Below are positions 5,211 through 10,982 of a stretch of 10,982 nt of DNA, in pieces (within the stretch, counting starts at the first letter, position 1; each line of letters opens with the position of its first letter). The notes beneath the pieces were generated by a model. It saw only the letters and a program-made list of their open reading frames with translations, did not search any database and was not told the DNA's origin. The stretch comes from Halobacteriales archaeon SW_9_67_24 (GTDB lineage: Archaea; Halobacteriota; Halobacteria; Halobacteriales; Halococcaceae), in the NCBI GenBank assembly GCA_003022685.1, contig PXSV01000188.1, forward strand, positions 1-10,982, read 5' to 3'. A program made the position numbers and the translations under genes.

Positions 5211-6101
5211 CTACAGCTTGCCGGCCTTTTGCAGCTTCATCAGGTCCTCGGTGTCGAGGGTCTCGCCCTTCTTGAACTGCTCGTAGATTTCCTCGGCCTC
5301 GGCTTCGGCCTCCTCGCGCTTCTTGTTGCGCTCGGATTTGCGCTCTTCTTCCTCCTCTTTGTCCATCTCGCGCAGGCGCTTTTGAACCTCGACGAAGTCC
5401 TCGTGGTGGCGGTCGGCGGTCTCCTGGGCCTCCACGAACTTCTCGTGCCACTCGTCGGCCTCGTCGCGGACGTCGTCGGCCTCGCGGTAGGCCTCGATCA
5501 TCCGGTTGTGGTGTTCCTGGGCCTCGTCGGCGAGTTCGGTCACCTTCTCGTGGTGTTTCGAGGCTTCGGCACGGACCTCCTCGGCCTCGGCTTTGACCTC
5601 TTCGAGCCCGTCGGTCTCGCCGAGCGCCTCCTTTCGCTGTCGGTACTCCTCGCGCTTGTCCTCGATTTTCTCGATGAGCTCGCGCTCGTCCTCGCTCGAC
5701 AGGACCTCGGTCTGCTGTTTGAACTCGAGGTCCTCGATCTCGGATTCGAGCTCCTCGAGGTCCTTCCCCTCGTCGAGTTCGAGGTCGGACTTCATGTCGT
5801 CGACCTCGTCGAACAGCTCGTTGGCCTCGGCGTTGAGGTCGTTGCGTTTCTGTTTGTGTTCCTGTACCTGGTCGTTCAGCTCGTCGCGCTTCTCGCGGTG
5901 CTCTTGGGCGGCGTCGACCTGCTCGCGTGTCTTGGCGTTCAACTCGTCGCGCTTGCTGGCGCGCTCGGAGGCCATCTGGTTGAGGTCGTTGCGCCGGTCG
6001 CGGAGCTTGCCGGCGAGTTTGATGAGCTTGCCTTTCGAGTCGCTGTCGAGGTCGTCGTCGGTGAGTTCGACGTTCGCTGATTGATCGATTGTGCTTGGCA
6101 T
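5211..6101 (-). CDS. Haloarchaeal coiled-coil protein (COG1340-like)
   Basis: A 296-aa highly charged protein built almost entirely of long helices rich in Glu, Lys, Arg, Asp and Gln (about residues 20-265), with no membrane segment, signal peptide or Cys. A short tail (about 266-296: F-K-K-G-E-T-L-D-T-E-D-L-M-K-L-Q-K) resembles the C-terminus of archaeal coiled-coil proteins grouped as COG1340, some of which carry dubious 'phosphoserine phosphatase' labels. No phosphatase motif is present. Such proteins are expected to be cytoplasmic and oligomeric; the role is unknown. Start ATG 6101 is the first in frame giving the usual acidic N-terminus (L-T-D-D-D-L). It is isolated: 200 bp from the antitoxin stop and 269 bp from the GH2-like gene. 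Long open frames on the opposite strand here arise from its skewed codon content. Confidence 0.85.
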   Translation of the reverse strand: MPSTIDQSANVELTDDDLDSDSKGKLIKLAGKLRDRRNDLNQMASERASKRDELNAKTREQVDAAQEHREKRDELNDQVQEHKQKRNDLNAEANELFDEVDDMKSDLELDEGKDLEELESEIEDLEFKQQTEVLSSEDERELIEKIEDKREEYRQRKEALGETDGLEEVKAEAEEVRAEASKHHEKVTELADEAQEHHNRMIEAYREADDVRDEADEWHEKFVEAQETADRHHEDFVEVQKRLREMDKEEEEERKSERNKKREEAEAEAEEIYEQFKKGETLDTEDLMKLQKAGKL

Positions 6102-6255
6102 GGTTCGTTACGATTCCAGTCGCGCCGGCGTCCGTGGTCGCCGCTCCCGGTCGGTCGCTGTCGGCTGTCGAGGAGGAGCCCGTATCATTTCGGTGTGCGT
6201 GCGATCCCACAGAGACGCCAGCGGCGTTCTGGTACCTCCACATACTATCAGGATG

Positions 6256-6265
6256 GGTTTAAACG
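6256..6265 (-). promoter_or_regulatory. TATA-like box upstream of the coiled-coil gene
   Basis: Minus-strand CGTTTAAACC is the best AT-rich box in the 269-bp gap 6102-6370. A start about 26 nt downstream (near 6232) would give a leader of about 130 nt, long for haloarchaea. The rest of the gap holds only a short tandem repeat, ATCCGTCT twice (6334-6349), beyond the GH2-like stop. Confidence 0.35.
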
Positions 6266-6370
6266 TTGCGGTCACGACAGTCCGTAAACAAGTATCACGG
6301 ACCGTGCGCCGCCGGCCGCCTCACCCACCATCCATCCGTCTATCCGTCTATCCCGCCACCGACACCATCC

Positions 6371-7975
6371 CTACCGTTCGACGGTGGTGGTTGTCTCGTG
6401 GCCGTCGATCGACAGGGATAGCTCGACGCGCCGTGCTTCGATCGGCACGTCGATCTCGCCGACCGTGTCTCGTGAAAGCGGAGCGACATCGACCGATAGC
6501 GTTCCGTCGGCGTCGCCGGCCGTCCACACGAGGTCGCCCGCCGCAGGTTCGGGCGTGTCGTTCACCACGACGAGGTGGGTCTCGCCCGGCGTCGACTCGT
6601 CGAGAAACGCTTTTGCCGGTGCGAACGCCGTCTCGACGGCATCCACGACGTGCTCGCTCGCTGCCGGCGGGAGCGCGGTGACGATCGGCCGCCCCGACTG
6701 CCGAAGCGATTCGAGCGCGCGCCTGGCCCGTGCAGCAGCGTCCCTATCGATCCCGGGGATCACATAGCGAGTGTGTGAGCCGGCATCGACCGGGTCGTCG
6801 GCACCGGCGTAGCCGTCGAGCACCCACGCATCCGTGGTCGCCACTTCGTCGGGACCGGTCTCGAAGCCTGAGAGGACGAAGGCAGGGACGTCATCCGGCA
6901 ACGCCGCCGCGGCGGCACTCGCGGTCGCCGCGGAATCGCTGCCCCCGGTCGCCCGCAGCGCGTAGCGATCCCCCTCGTCGGTCACCGACTCGAAGCTCGC
7001 GGCGTCGTCGCGGACCCCGAACCCGGCGAGGCTCGGGTGGTGGCCGTACGCGCCCCCGAGAGTGCGGGCGACTCGGCGTGGTCGTTCAACGTCGAATCCA
7101 CCGGGATCGAGGGGAACGTCCTGGAGAACGAGCAGCCCCGCCTCGTCGGCGGCGTCGTAAAACGCGGGCGACGGGACCCCACCCACGGGACGGACGAGGG
7201 TGGCGTTCGCCGCGAGCGCGCGCTCGACGGTTTCGGGGGTCGGCGACCGCGAACACCATCCCCGGATCGGGACGCGAGTGCCGTTGACCGATACACCCTG
7301 AGAGCTGCTCTCGACCGTTCGGAAGCCGGTTCTCGCGGTTCGCTCGCTCTCCCCGAGCGCTGCGTGAACGACGTAGCGATCCTGCGCACCGAACCCGTGC
7401 GGGTGCCAGCGGTCCGGATCGCGGACGGTGAGTTGGCCGCGAATGGTCACGCGCTCGCCTGCATCGGCGGTGACGCCGACCTGGCTCAGCGCGCTCATCC
7501 CCTCGGCCCCCGCCGGCCGGAGCGAGAGCGCGATCCGATCGCGGAGGTCGGTGCCCGCATCGATGGTGACGATCGCGTTGACGCCCGTCCCGTCGTCGGT
7601 TTCGTAGTGGCGGATCGTGAGGTCGGTAACCACGTTCTCGGGTGTGGGTTCGACGCCCACTCGCCGGACGCCAGGGGTCGTTGGCTCGTTCGCCCCGGAC
7701 GCTTGCCTGGCGTCGTCGAGCCGGTTTTCGGGAGCCCGGCACTCGACGAGGAGTTCGTTCCCGGAGACGGGGTCGAACACGGTTCGAAACGGCGTGAAGG
7801 GAGTGTCGTGCGTGCCGAGAAACGCGCCGTTCAGCCAGACGCGCCCACGAGGGGAGAGCCCGTGGAGTTCGAGGATCGCTCGACCTGCGGCCTCGCGCGG
7901 GTCGGCGAACGTCGTTCGGTAGGCGACGGCGTGCTCGCCGGCGAAGCGCGACGGGCGCGGCGAATCGACCGCCAC
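6371..7975 (-). CDS. Glycoside hydrolase family 2-like protein, probable pseudoenzyme
   Basis: A 534-aa protein with the architecture of GH2 (beta-galactosidase/mannosidase-type) enzymes in shortened form. Residues 14-85 are the sugar-binding jelly-roll (A-V-A-Y-R-T-T-F, R-V-W-L-N-G-A-F-L-G-T-H). Residues 106-222 are an Ig-like domain. Residues 228-330 are the start of the barrel: V-S-V-N-G-T-R-V-P-I-R-G, A-T-L-V-R-P-V-G-G-V-P-S-P-A-F-Y-D-A-A-D-E-A-G-L as two adjacent pieces, and H-H-P-S-L-A-G-F-G-V-R-D-D. The canonical acid/base 'Asn-Glu' after H-P-S is R-D-D here, and no convincing nucleophile Glu follows. Residues about 460-534 look like a terminal beta domain. No signal peptide is seen. 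GTG 7975 is the only start in the frame, which is open without starts up to a stop at 8120-8122. The lead-in codons before GTG (P-V-A-D-E-W) look coding-like, so the N-terminus may be slightly short. Substrate and activity are unknown. Confidence 0.75.
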   Translation of the reverse strand: MAVDSPRPSRFAGEHAVAYRTTFADPREAAGRAILELHGLSPRGRVWLNGAFLGTHDTPFTPFRTVFDPVSGNELLVECRAPENRLDDARQASGANEPTTPGVRRVGVEPTPENVVTDLTIRHYETDDGTGVNAIVTIDAGTDLRDRIALSLRPAGAEGMSALSQVGVTADAGERVTIRGQLTVRDPDRWHPHGFGAQDRYVVHAALGESERTARTGFRTVESSSQGVSVNGTRVPIRGWCSRSPTPETVERALAANATLVRPVGGVPSPAFYDAADEAGLLVLQDVPLDPGGFDVERPRRVARTLGGAYGHHPSLAGFGVRDDAASFESVTDEGDRYALRATGGSDSAATASAAAAALPDDVPAFVLSGFETGPDEVATTDAWVLDGYAGADDPVDAGSHTRYVIPGIDRDAAARARRALESLRQSGRPIVTALPPAASEHVVDAVETAFAPAKAFLDESTPGETHLVVVNDTPEPAAGDLVWTAGDADGTLSVDVAPLSRDTVGEIDVPIEARRVELSLSIDGHETTTTVER

Positions 7976-7992
7976 CCACTCGTCGGCGACCG

Positions 7993-8151
7993 GTGGACCC
8001 TCAGCTCGCCGCGACGTGCGAGGCGGCCGAGTGCGACCGCGACCTCCCGGACGAACCCGCGCTCGTCTTTCGCGATCCGGCCGGCGAGCGTCGGGCGTAC
8101 GAGTGTGCGTGCGGGGAAGTCACGGTGACGGTCGCAAAGACACAGCCATAA
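7993..8151 (+). CDS. Small cysteine-containing (putative zinc-binding) protein, 52 aa
   Basis: The GTG at 7993 opens a 52-residue frame ending at TAA 8149-8151. It has two Cys pairs, C9-x4-C14 (T-C-E-A-A-E-C) and C38-x-C40 (Y-E-C-A-C-G-E-V-T-V-T-V), arranged like the small zinc-finger proteins common in haloarchaea, although the spacing is not the classical CxxC/CxxC. The composition is acidic and the strand pattern V-T-V-T-V at the end suits a zinc ribbon. It is divergent from the GH2-like gene, with only 17 bp between the two GTG codons, and lies 24 bp upstream of the DUF371 gene on the same strand, so it may be co-transcribed with that gene. It could be a chance frame; family not recognised. 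Confidence 0.5.
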   Translation: MDPQLAATCEAAECDRDLPDEPALVFRDPAGERRAYECACGEVTVTVAKTQP

Positions 8152-8153
8152 AC
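8146..8153 (+). promoter_or_regulatory. TATA-like box for the DUF371 gene
   Basis: CCATAAAC lies 23-30 nt upstream of the ATG at 8176, the position for a leaderless transcript. It overlaps the stop codon of the small Cys-containing gene. Confidence 0.45.
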
Positions 8154-8175
8154 GCCACACCGTCGAGGGGGCAGT

Positions 8176-8589
8176 ATGGAAGCGGTCGTCGACGCACACG
8201 GTCACGAGCACGTCACCGCCCAGCATGCGAGCACGCTCGAACTCACGAGCGACGACTTCCTCACGCCCGCCGGCGACTGCATTCTCGGGATCGAGGCCGA
8301 CCGCACGCCCGCCGACTTCGACCCCGATTTCGTCGCGGCCTGTCGCGACGCCGACGCGACGATCACCGCGACGTTCGAGGCGGGCGATCACACCGAAACG
8401 GTCCGCGGTCGCGGTCATCCGGATCTCGAATTCACGAACGACCGGAGCCTGGTCTGCCGCACGAGCGAGTACGTGGACGATCGGACGGTGATGGTGGCAG
8501 CGGACGCGGCAGCCGCCGATCTCGATCGGGACTTCGTGGCGGCGCTCGCCGAGGGTGCGGACCTCCAGGCTACCTTCCGAGTCGAATAG
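8176..8589 (+). CDS. DUF371 domain protein
   Basis: A 137-aa archaeal protein matching DUF371. Conserved parts are A-H-G-H-E-H-V-T-A-Q-H-A-S-T-L-E-L-T (7-24), L-T-P-A-G-D-C-I-L-G-I-E-A-D (29-42) and the R-G-x-G-H-P-D-L motif (77-84), followed by V-D-D-R-T-V-M-V-A-A-D-A-A-A. It is all in one small mixed alpha/beta domain without membrane segments. The His residues and the G-D-C motif could form a site, but the family's function is unknown. ATG 8176 is supported by a TATA-like box. It is followed after 30 bp by nth, which has its own TATA-like element. Confidence 0.9.
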   Translation: MEAVVDAHGHEHVTAQHASTLELTSDDFLTPAGDCILGIEADRTPADFDPDFVAACRDADATITATFEAGDHTETVRGRGHPDLEFTNDRSLVCRTSEYVDDRTVMVAADAAAADLDRDFVAALAEGADLQATFRVE

Positions 8590-8590
8590 C

Positions 8591-8597
8591 GTTTTGT
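8591..8597 (+). promoter_or_regulatory. TATA-like box for nth
   Basis: GTTTTGT lies 23-29 nt upstream of the ATG at 8620, directly after the DUF371 stop. It supports ATG 8620 as the start rather than the GTG at 8596, which would lie on top of the box. Confidence 0.4.
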
Positions 8598-8619
8598 GGC
8601 CGGCGGTCCTTCCGTGGCT

Positions 8620-9435
8620 ATGACCGACGACACCGAGCCGACCCGGAACATCAGCGGCGGTCCCGACGGCGGCGGACTCGAAACGGCGTTCGACGAGCGC
8701 GAGGCCGACACGCGCGCCGAGGCCGTGGTGGACCGTCTCGGCGAACTCTACTGGCAGAAAACCTACGGCGGCCAGGACGCCTTCGAATGTCTCGTGCGCA
8801 CGATCCTGAGCCAGAACACCTCGGACAAGGCGAGCCAACCCGCCCACGACGCACTGATGGATCGCTACGGCGAGAAAGGCGGCGACCTCGCGGCGGCGCT
8901 CGCCGACGCCGACCAACCCACGCTCGCCGAAACCATCCAGTCGGCGGGTCTCTACAACCAGAAATCGGCGACGATGATCGCCATCGCCAAGCGCATCGTC
9001 GATGAGTACGGTGGGGCGGAGGAGTTCAACGAGTTCGTTACCGAGGAGGATCCCGAAACCGTGCGCGACGCACTGCTCGACTTCTCGGGCGTGGGTCCCA
9101 AAACCGCCGACTGCGTGCTCCTGTTTTCGGGCGGGCGCGGAGGCGTCTTCCCGGTCGATACGCACGTCCACCGCATCTACCGCCGGCTCGGGGTCGCGCC
9201 GCCCGACGCCGATCACGAGGAGGTGAGAGCAGTCGTCGAAGACCAGGTGCCGGCGGAGAAATGCGGGTTCGGCCACACCGCCTCGATCCAGTTCGGGCGG
9301 GAGTACTGCTCGGCGCGCAAGCCGGCCTGCTTAGAGGACCCCGACGCCTGTCCGATGGCGGATCTCTGCGAGCAGGTCGGCGTCTATCCCGACACGGGCG
9401 AGGTGGTCGATCCCGCCGACGCGCCGGGTGAGTGA
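8620..9435 (+). CDS. nth: Endonuclease III (DNA glycosylase/AP lyase)
   Basis: A 271-aa member of the HhH-GPD superfamily; it removes oxidised pyrimidines and nicks abasic sites in base-excision repair. Visible features are L-V-R-T-I-L-S-Q-N-T-S-D (58-69), the helix-hairpin-helix F-S-G-V-G-P-K-T-A-D with catalytic K161, and F-P-V-D-T-H-V-H-R-I-Y-R-R-L with catalytic D180. The C-terminal 4Fe-4S loop has C230, C237, C244, C250. Spacing is C-x6-C-x6-C-x5-C, whereas the bacterial pattern is C-x6-C-x2-C-x5-C, so the loop has four extra residues (L-E-D-P-D-A segment). An acidic N-terminal extension (1-30) precedes the core. The start at 8620 fits the TATA-like box and adds no unusual residues. Its stop codon directly abuts the stop of the convergent metallo-hydrolase gene. 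Confidence 0.95.
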   Translation: MTDDTEPTRNISGGPDGGGLETAFDEREADTRAEAVVDRLGELYWQKTYGGQDAFECLVRTILSQNTSDKASQPAHDALMDRYGEKGGDLAAALADADQPTLAETIQSAGLYNQKSATMIAIAKRIVDEYGGAEEFNEFVTEEDPETVRDALLDFSGVGPKTADCVLLFSGGRGGVFPVDTHVHRIYRRLGVAPPDADHEEVRAVVEDQVPAEKCGFGHTASIQFGREYCSARKPACLEDPDACPMADLCEQVGVYPDTGEVVDPADAPGE

Positions 9436-10251
9436 TCAGAGTTCATAGGTAGCGAAGTCAACGCCGAGTTCGTACCCATCCGCTTGCGCGGCATCGCGCA
9501 ACTCGGCGGTCGTCATCCGCTGGAGGTGCTCGTTCAGGTTGAGTAGTACCGTACGGTCGGCATTCGCGTCCGCCAGCGCGGCTCGAAGGTCGTTCTCGTC
9601 GCCGTGGCCGAACGTCCGGAACAGCGCCGCACCCTCGGCGAACAGCAGGTCGGCGTCCGCGTAGACGCGATCAGGCTCGCGTTCGGACATGAACTCCCAC
9701 ATATCGGGTGCATAGACGACCGCTCGCCCGTCGCACTCGATCGCAAACCCGAGCGTGTCAAACTCCGGCCGAGCGTGTTCAATCGGGAACGGCGTCACGG
9801 TCAGGTCGCCGACCGAAACGGCGTCGCCGTGCGCGAGCGTTCGCAGATCGAGTGTCGATTCGAGGTGCGGTGTGGACTCGTGGAGGTGCTCGAGACACCC
9901 TTCCGAGAGATAGACGGCGAACTCGGGGTCGTGTGGCTTCTCGGCTCGATCGAAGTCCTCGCCGTTGCCGACGTGTCGGTCGAGCCCCATCGCGGCGTGG
10001 GCGAGTTCATGGAGGCCGCCCACGTGGTCGAAGTGGTGGTGCGTGAGAAAGAACGCGTCCATCTCGGTCGTATCGATTCGGTGCAGTTGTTCTTTGATTT
10101 CCGGCCCGATGTCGATGACGACTGTCGTGTCTTCGTTTTCGATCAGGAGACCAGGTCGCCGCCGTCGGCCGCTTTCCTGGCAGTACGTACAGCCACACAG
10201 CGGCGCGGGCACGCCGACCGCCTCGCCGGAGCCGAGGAGCGTGATTTCCAT
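9436..10251 (-). CDS. MBL-fold metallo-hydrolase, PhnP-like
   Basis: A 271-aa metallo-beta-lactamase-fold protein. It begins M-E-I-T-L-L-G-S-G-E-A-V-G-V-P and has C19-x-C21-x2-C24, like the structural zinc cysteines of PhnP (phosphoribosyl cyclic phosphate phosphodiesterase). The catalytic metal site is T-H-H-H-F-D-H-V-G-G (H71, H73, D75, H76), with H159 in P-I-E-H-A-R, D183 in Y-A-P-D-M and H242 in L-N-E-H as likely further ligands. It probably hydrolyses a cyclic phosphate or phosphodiester; the exact substrate is not shown and no phn genes are nearby. ATG 10251 has a TATA-like box 24-31 nt upstream. It follows dsbB on the same strand after 99 bp, probably as a separate transcript. The stop codons of this gene and nth touch with no base between them. 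Confidence 0.9.
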   Translation of the reverse strand: MEITLLGSGEAVGVPAPLCGCTYCQESGRRRRPGLLIENEDTTVVIDIGPEIKEQLHRIDTTEMDAFFLTHHHFDHVGGLHELAHAAMGLDRHVGNGEDFDRAEKPHDPEFAVYLSEGCLEHLHESTPHLESTLDLRTLAHGDAVSVGDLTVTPFPIEHARPEFDTLGFAIECDGRAVVYAPDMWEFMSEREPDRVYADADLLFAEGAALFRTFGHGDENDLRAALADANADRTVLLNLNEHLQRMTTAELRDAAQADGYELGVDFATYEL

Positions 10252-10274
10252 GTGTGCATCATCCGGTGCTGGAG

Positions 10275-10282
10275 CAAAAACG
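10275..10282 (-). promoter_or_regulatory. TATA-like box for the metallo-hydrolase gene
   Basis: Minus-strand CGTTTTTG lies 24-31 nt upstream of the ATG at 10251, consistent with a leaderless transcript separate from dsbB. Confidence 0.45.
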
Positions 10283-10350
10283 GGGCGGTCAGACAGAGAC
10301 GACTGCGGACCACTCCAACTATGAGGGGCTACGGAGCGTCGGACGATTCA

Positions 10351-10755
10351 TCACCGCCTGCGGACGGCGGCGACCAGCGTGAGCGAGACAAGGACGAACG
10401 CGATCAGCGAGAGGTTCGGTACGGAAAGACCGAGAAACTGGTACTGTACGGCCGAACAGCCACCACCGATCGAGCACGTTCCGGACCCGCCGCTGATCTG
10501 GAGCCACGAGTGATACGCGGCGATACCGATCCCGAGGACCGACAGCGGGAGCGCGGTGCGGCAGACGCGGGCACGGTTTTCGAGCGCGGCCACGCCGAGG
10601 ATCACCGTCAGGGGATACATCAGGATGCGCTGATACCAGCAGAGTTCGCAGGGGACCAGGCCAAGACCGAGGCTGAGATAGAGGCTCCAAGCGGTGGCGA
10701 CGACCGCGACGAGCGTGCCGGCGGCGAGCCATAGTCGAGAATCGACACGGCGCAT
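10351..10755 (-). CDS. dsbB: DsbB-family disulfide bond formation protein
   Basis: A 134-aa membrane protein with four helices (about 8-30, 44-59, 65-83, 112-130). The quinone-proximal pair C36-x2-C39 lies in V-P-C-E-L-C-W-Y-Q-R-I, the hallmark of DsbB. The second pair, C94 and C100, lies in the loop between helices three and four (G-T-C-S-I-G-G-G-C), followed by the conserved F-L-G-L-S-V-P-N-L-S-L-I-A-F. DsbB re-oxidises a DsbA-type thiol oxidase and passes the electrons to quinone. No dsbA partner lies in the window. It is shorter than bacterial DsbB (about 175 aa) but in the range of archaeal forms. ATG 10755 places the first helix correctly; the upstream AT content is weak and no clear promoter was seen. 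Confidence 0.92.
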   Translation of the reverse strand: MRRVDSRLWLAAGTLVAVVATAWSLYLSLGLGLVPCELCWYQRILMYPLTVILGVAALENRARVCRTALPLSVLGIGIAAYHSWLQISGGSGTCSIGGGCSAVQYQFLGLSVPNLSLIAFVLVSLTLVAAVRRR

Positions 10756-10931
10756 TTGCTGGATTCTCGCACAAGTGGAACGTAGTGGTTGCGGTACGAG
10801 TCGCGGTGCTGTGCGGTGGGACGCCCCGCGCTCGGCTCCTGCCGAGTGTACGGAGGAGGAACGGGGCTGCGAGCGCGTACCGGGCTACGCGCCCGGCGCG
10901 CGCACTGCATTGCGGAGGCGGCCTGGAGGAC
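10756..10931. other. Gene-free end region with GC-rich hairpins
   Basis: No coding frame with family features. Two perfect 6-bp hairpins are visible: CTCGGC (10831-10836) with GCCGAG (10841-10846), and CCGGGC (10880-10885) with GCCCGG (10891-10896). This may be extragenic low-complexity DNA of the kind seen at 917-1230. Confidence 0.4.
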
Positions 10932-10982
10932 ATGAAAGAGGCGAGCGAGCGCGCCGTCGTTTCGCTTCGTCTGCTCGCGGGC
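10932..10982 (+). CDS. Possible start of a gene running off the right edge
   Basis: An ATG at 10932 with GGAGG at 10924-10928 opens a frame that stays open to the window end (17 codons, M-K-E-A-S-E-R-A-V-V-S-L-R-L-L-A-G). The spacing of 3 nt is short, and the GCGAGCGAGCG content also occurs in haloarchaeal spacer DNA, so this is only a possibility. Confidence 0.2.
   Translation, partial: MKEASERAVVSLRLLAG

Noticed and set aside
5095..6243. 382-aa minus frame and 292-aa Leu/Val-rich plus frame over the coiled-coil gene
   Set aside because: Both follow from the Glu/Lys-rich codon content of the coiled-coil gene: one is Arg-rich low complexity, the other an artificial hydrophobic mirror with no real membrane topology.
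6334..6353. Tandem ATCCGTCT repeat after the GH2-like stop
   Set aside because: Only two and a half units; too short to suggest an array or functional repeat.
7037..8128. 363-aa plus-strand frame opposite the GH2-like gene
   Set aside because: No motif; the minus strand shows ordered GH2 domains.
7831..9276. 481-aa minus-strand frame across DUF371 and nth
   Set aside because: Spans two well-supported plus-strand genes and their promoter region; composition is that of an antisense shadow.
9604..10734. 376-aa plus-strand frame opposite the metallo-hydrolase and dsbB
   Set aside because: Crosses two genes with clear catalytic motifs on the other strand; no domain seen.

Overview
The window reads as chromosome of a halophilic archaeon (class Halobacteria). 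The DNA is GC-rich, the proteins are strongly acidic, several families are restricted to or typical of haloarchaea or archaea (DUF5789, DUF373, DUF371, an HVO_A0114-like winged-helix regulator, a COG1340-type coiled-coil protein), and many genes have an AT-rich TATA-like box 25-30 nt upstream of the start codon with no Shine-Dalgarno sequence, which is the pattern of leaderless haloarchaeal transcripts. Genus cannot be fixed from the sequence alone. No rRNA, tRNA, CRISPR array or insertion sequence was seen.

Layout. Positions 1-916 (minus) hold a two-gene unit: a DUF5789 protein followed after 3 nt by a CPBP-family membrane protein that runs off the left edge. Positions 917-1393 hold no gene, only low-complexity and repeated haloarchaeal-style spacer DNA. 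Next are a type I 3-dehydroquinate dehydratase (aroD, plus, 1394-2002), then on the minus strand a DUF373 membrane protein (its 3' end overlaps aroD's) and an SppA-type signal peptide peptidase (to 4122). A toxin-antitoxin module (TumE-like toxin plus winged-helix antitoxin) lies at 4238-5010, divergent from sppA. After it come a 296-residue coiled-coil protein (5211-6101, minus) and a glycoside-hydrolase-family-2-like protein (6371-7975, minus). The right part holds a small Cys-containing protein (7993-8151), DUF371 (8176-8589) and endonuclease III (8620-9435) on the plus strand. On the minus strand it holds a PhnP-like metallo-hydrolase (9436-10251) and a DsbB-like protein (10351-10755). The last 227 bases are mostly non-coding with GC-rich hairpins.

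How the genes work together. Most are independent housekeeping units: DNA repair (nth), disulfide formation (dsbB), membrane proteolysis (sppA, CPBP) and the shikimate pathway (aroD). The only self-contained system is the toxin-antitoxin pair. It shows a regularly spaced three-arm repeat over its promoter, a strong internal Shine-Dalgarno for the antitoxin, and a toxin reading frame broken by one extra base near 4331.

Most worth a second look: (1) the frameshifted TumE-like toxin retained beside an intact antitoxin; (2) the ACAAC/GTTGT/ACAAC operator at 13-bp spacing around the TATA box; (3) an AroD whose N-terminal strand carrying the family's substrate-binding Glu-x-Arg motif is absent although the rest is conserved; (4) a GH2-fold protein without the canonical catalytic glutamates; (5) a 52-residue Cys-rich gene hidden between divergent genes.
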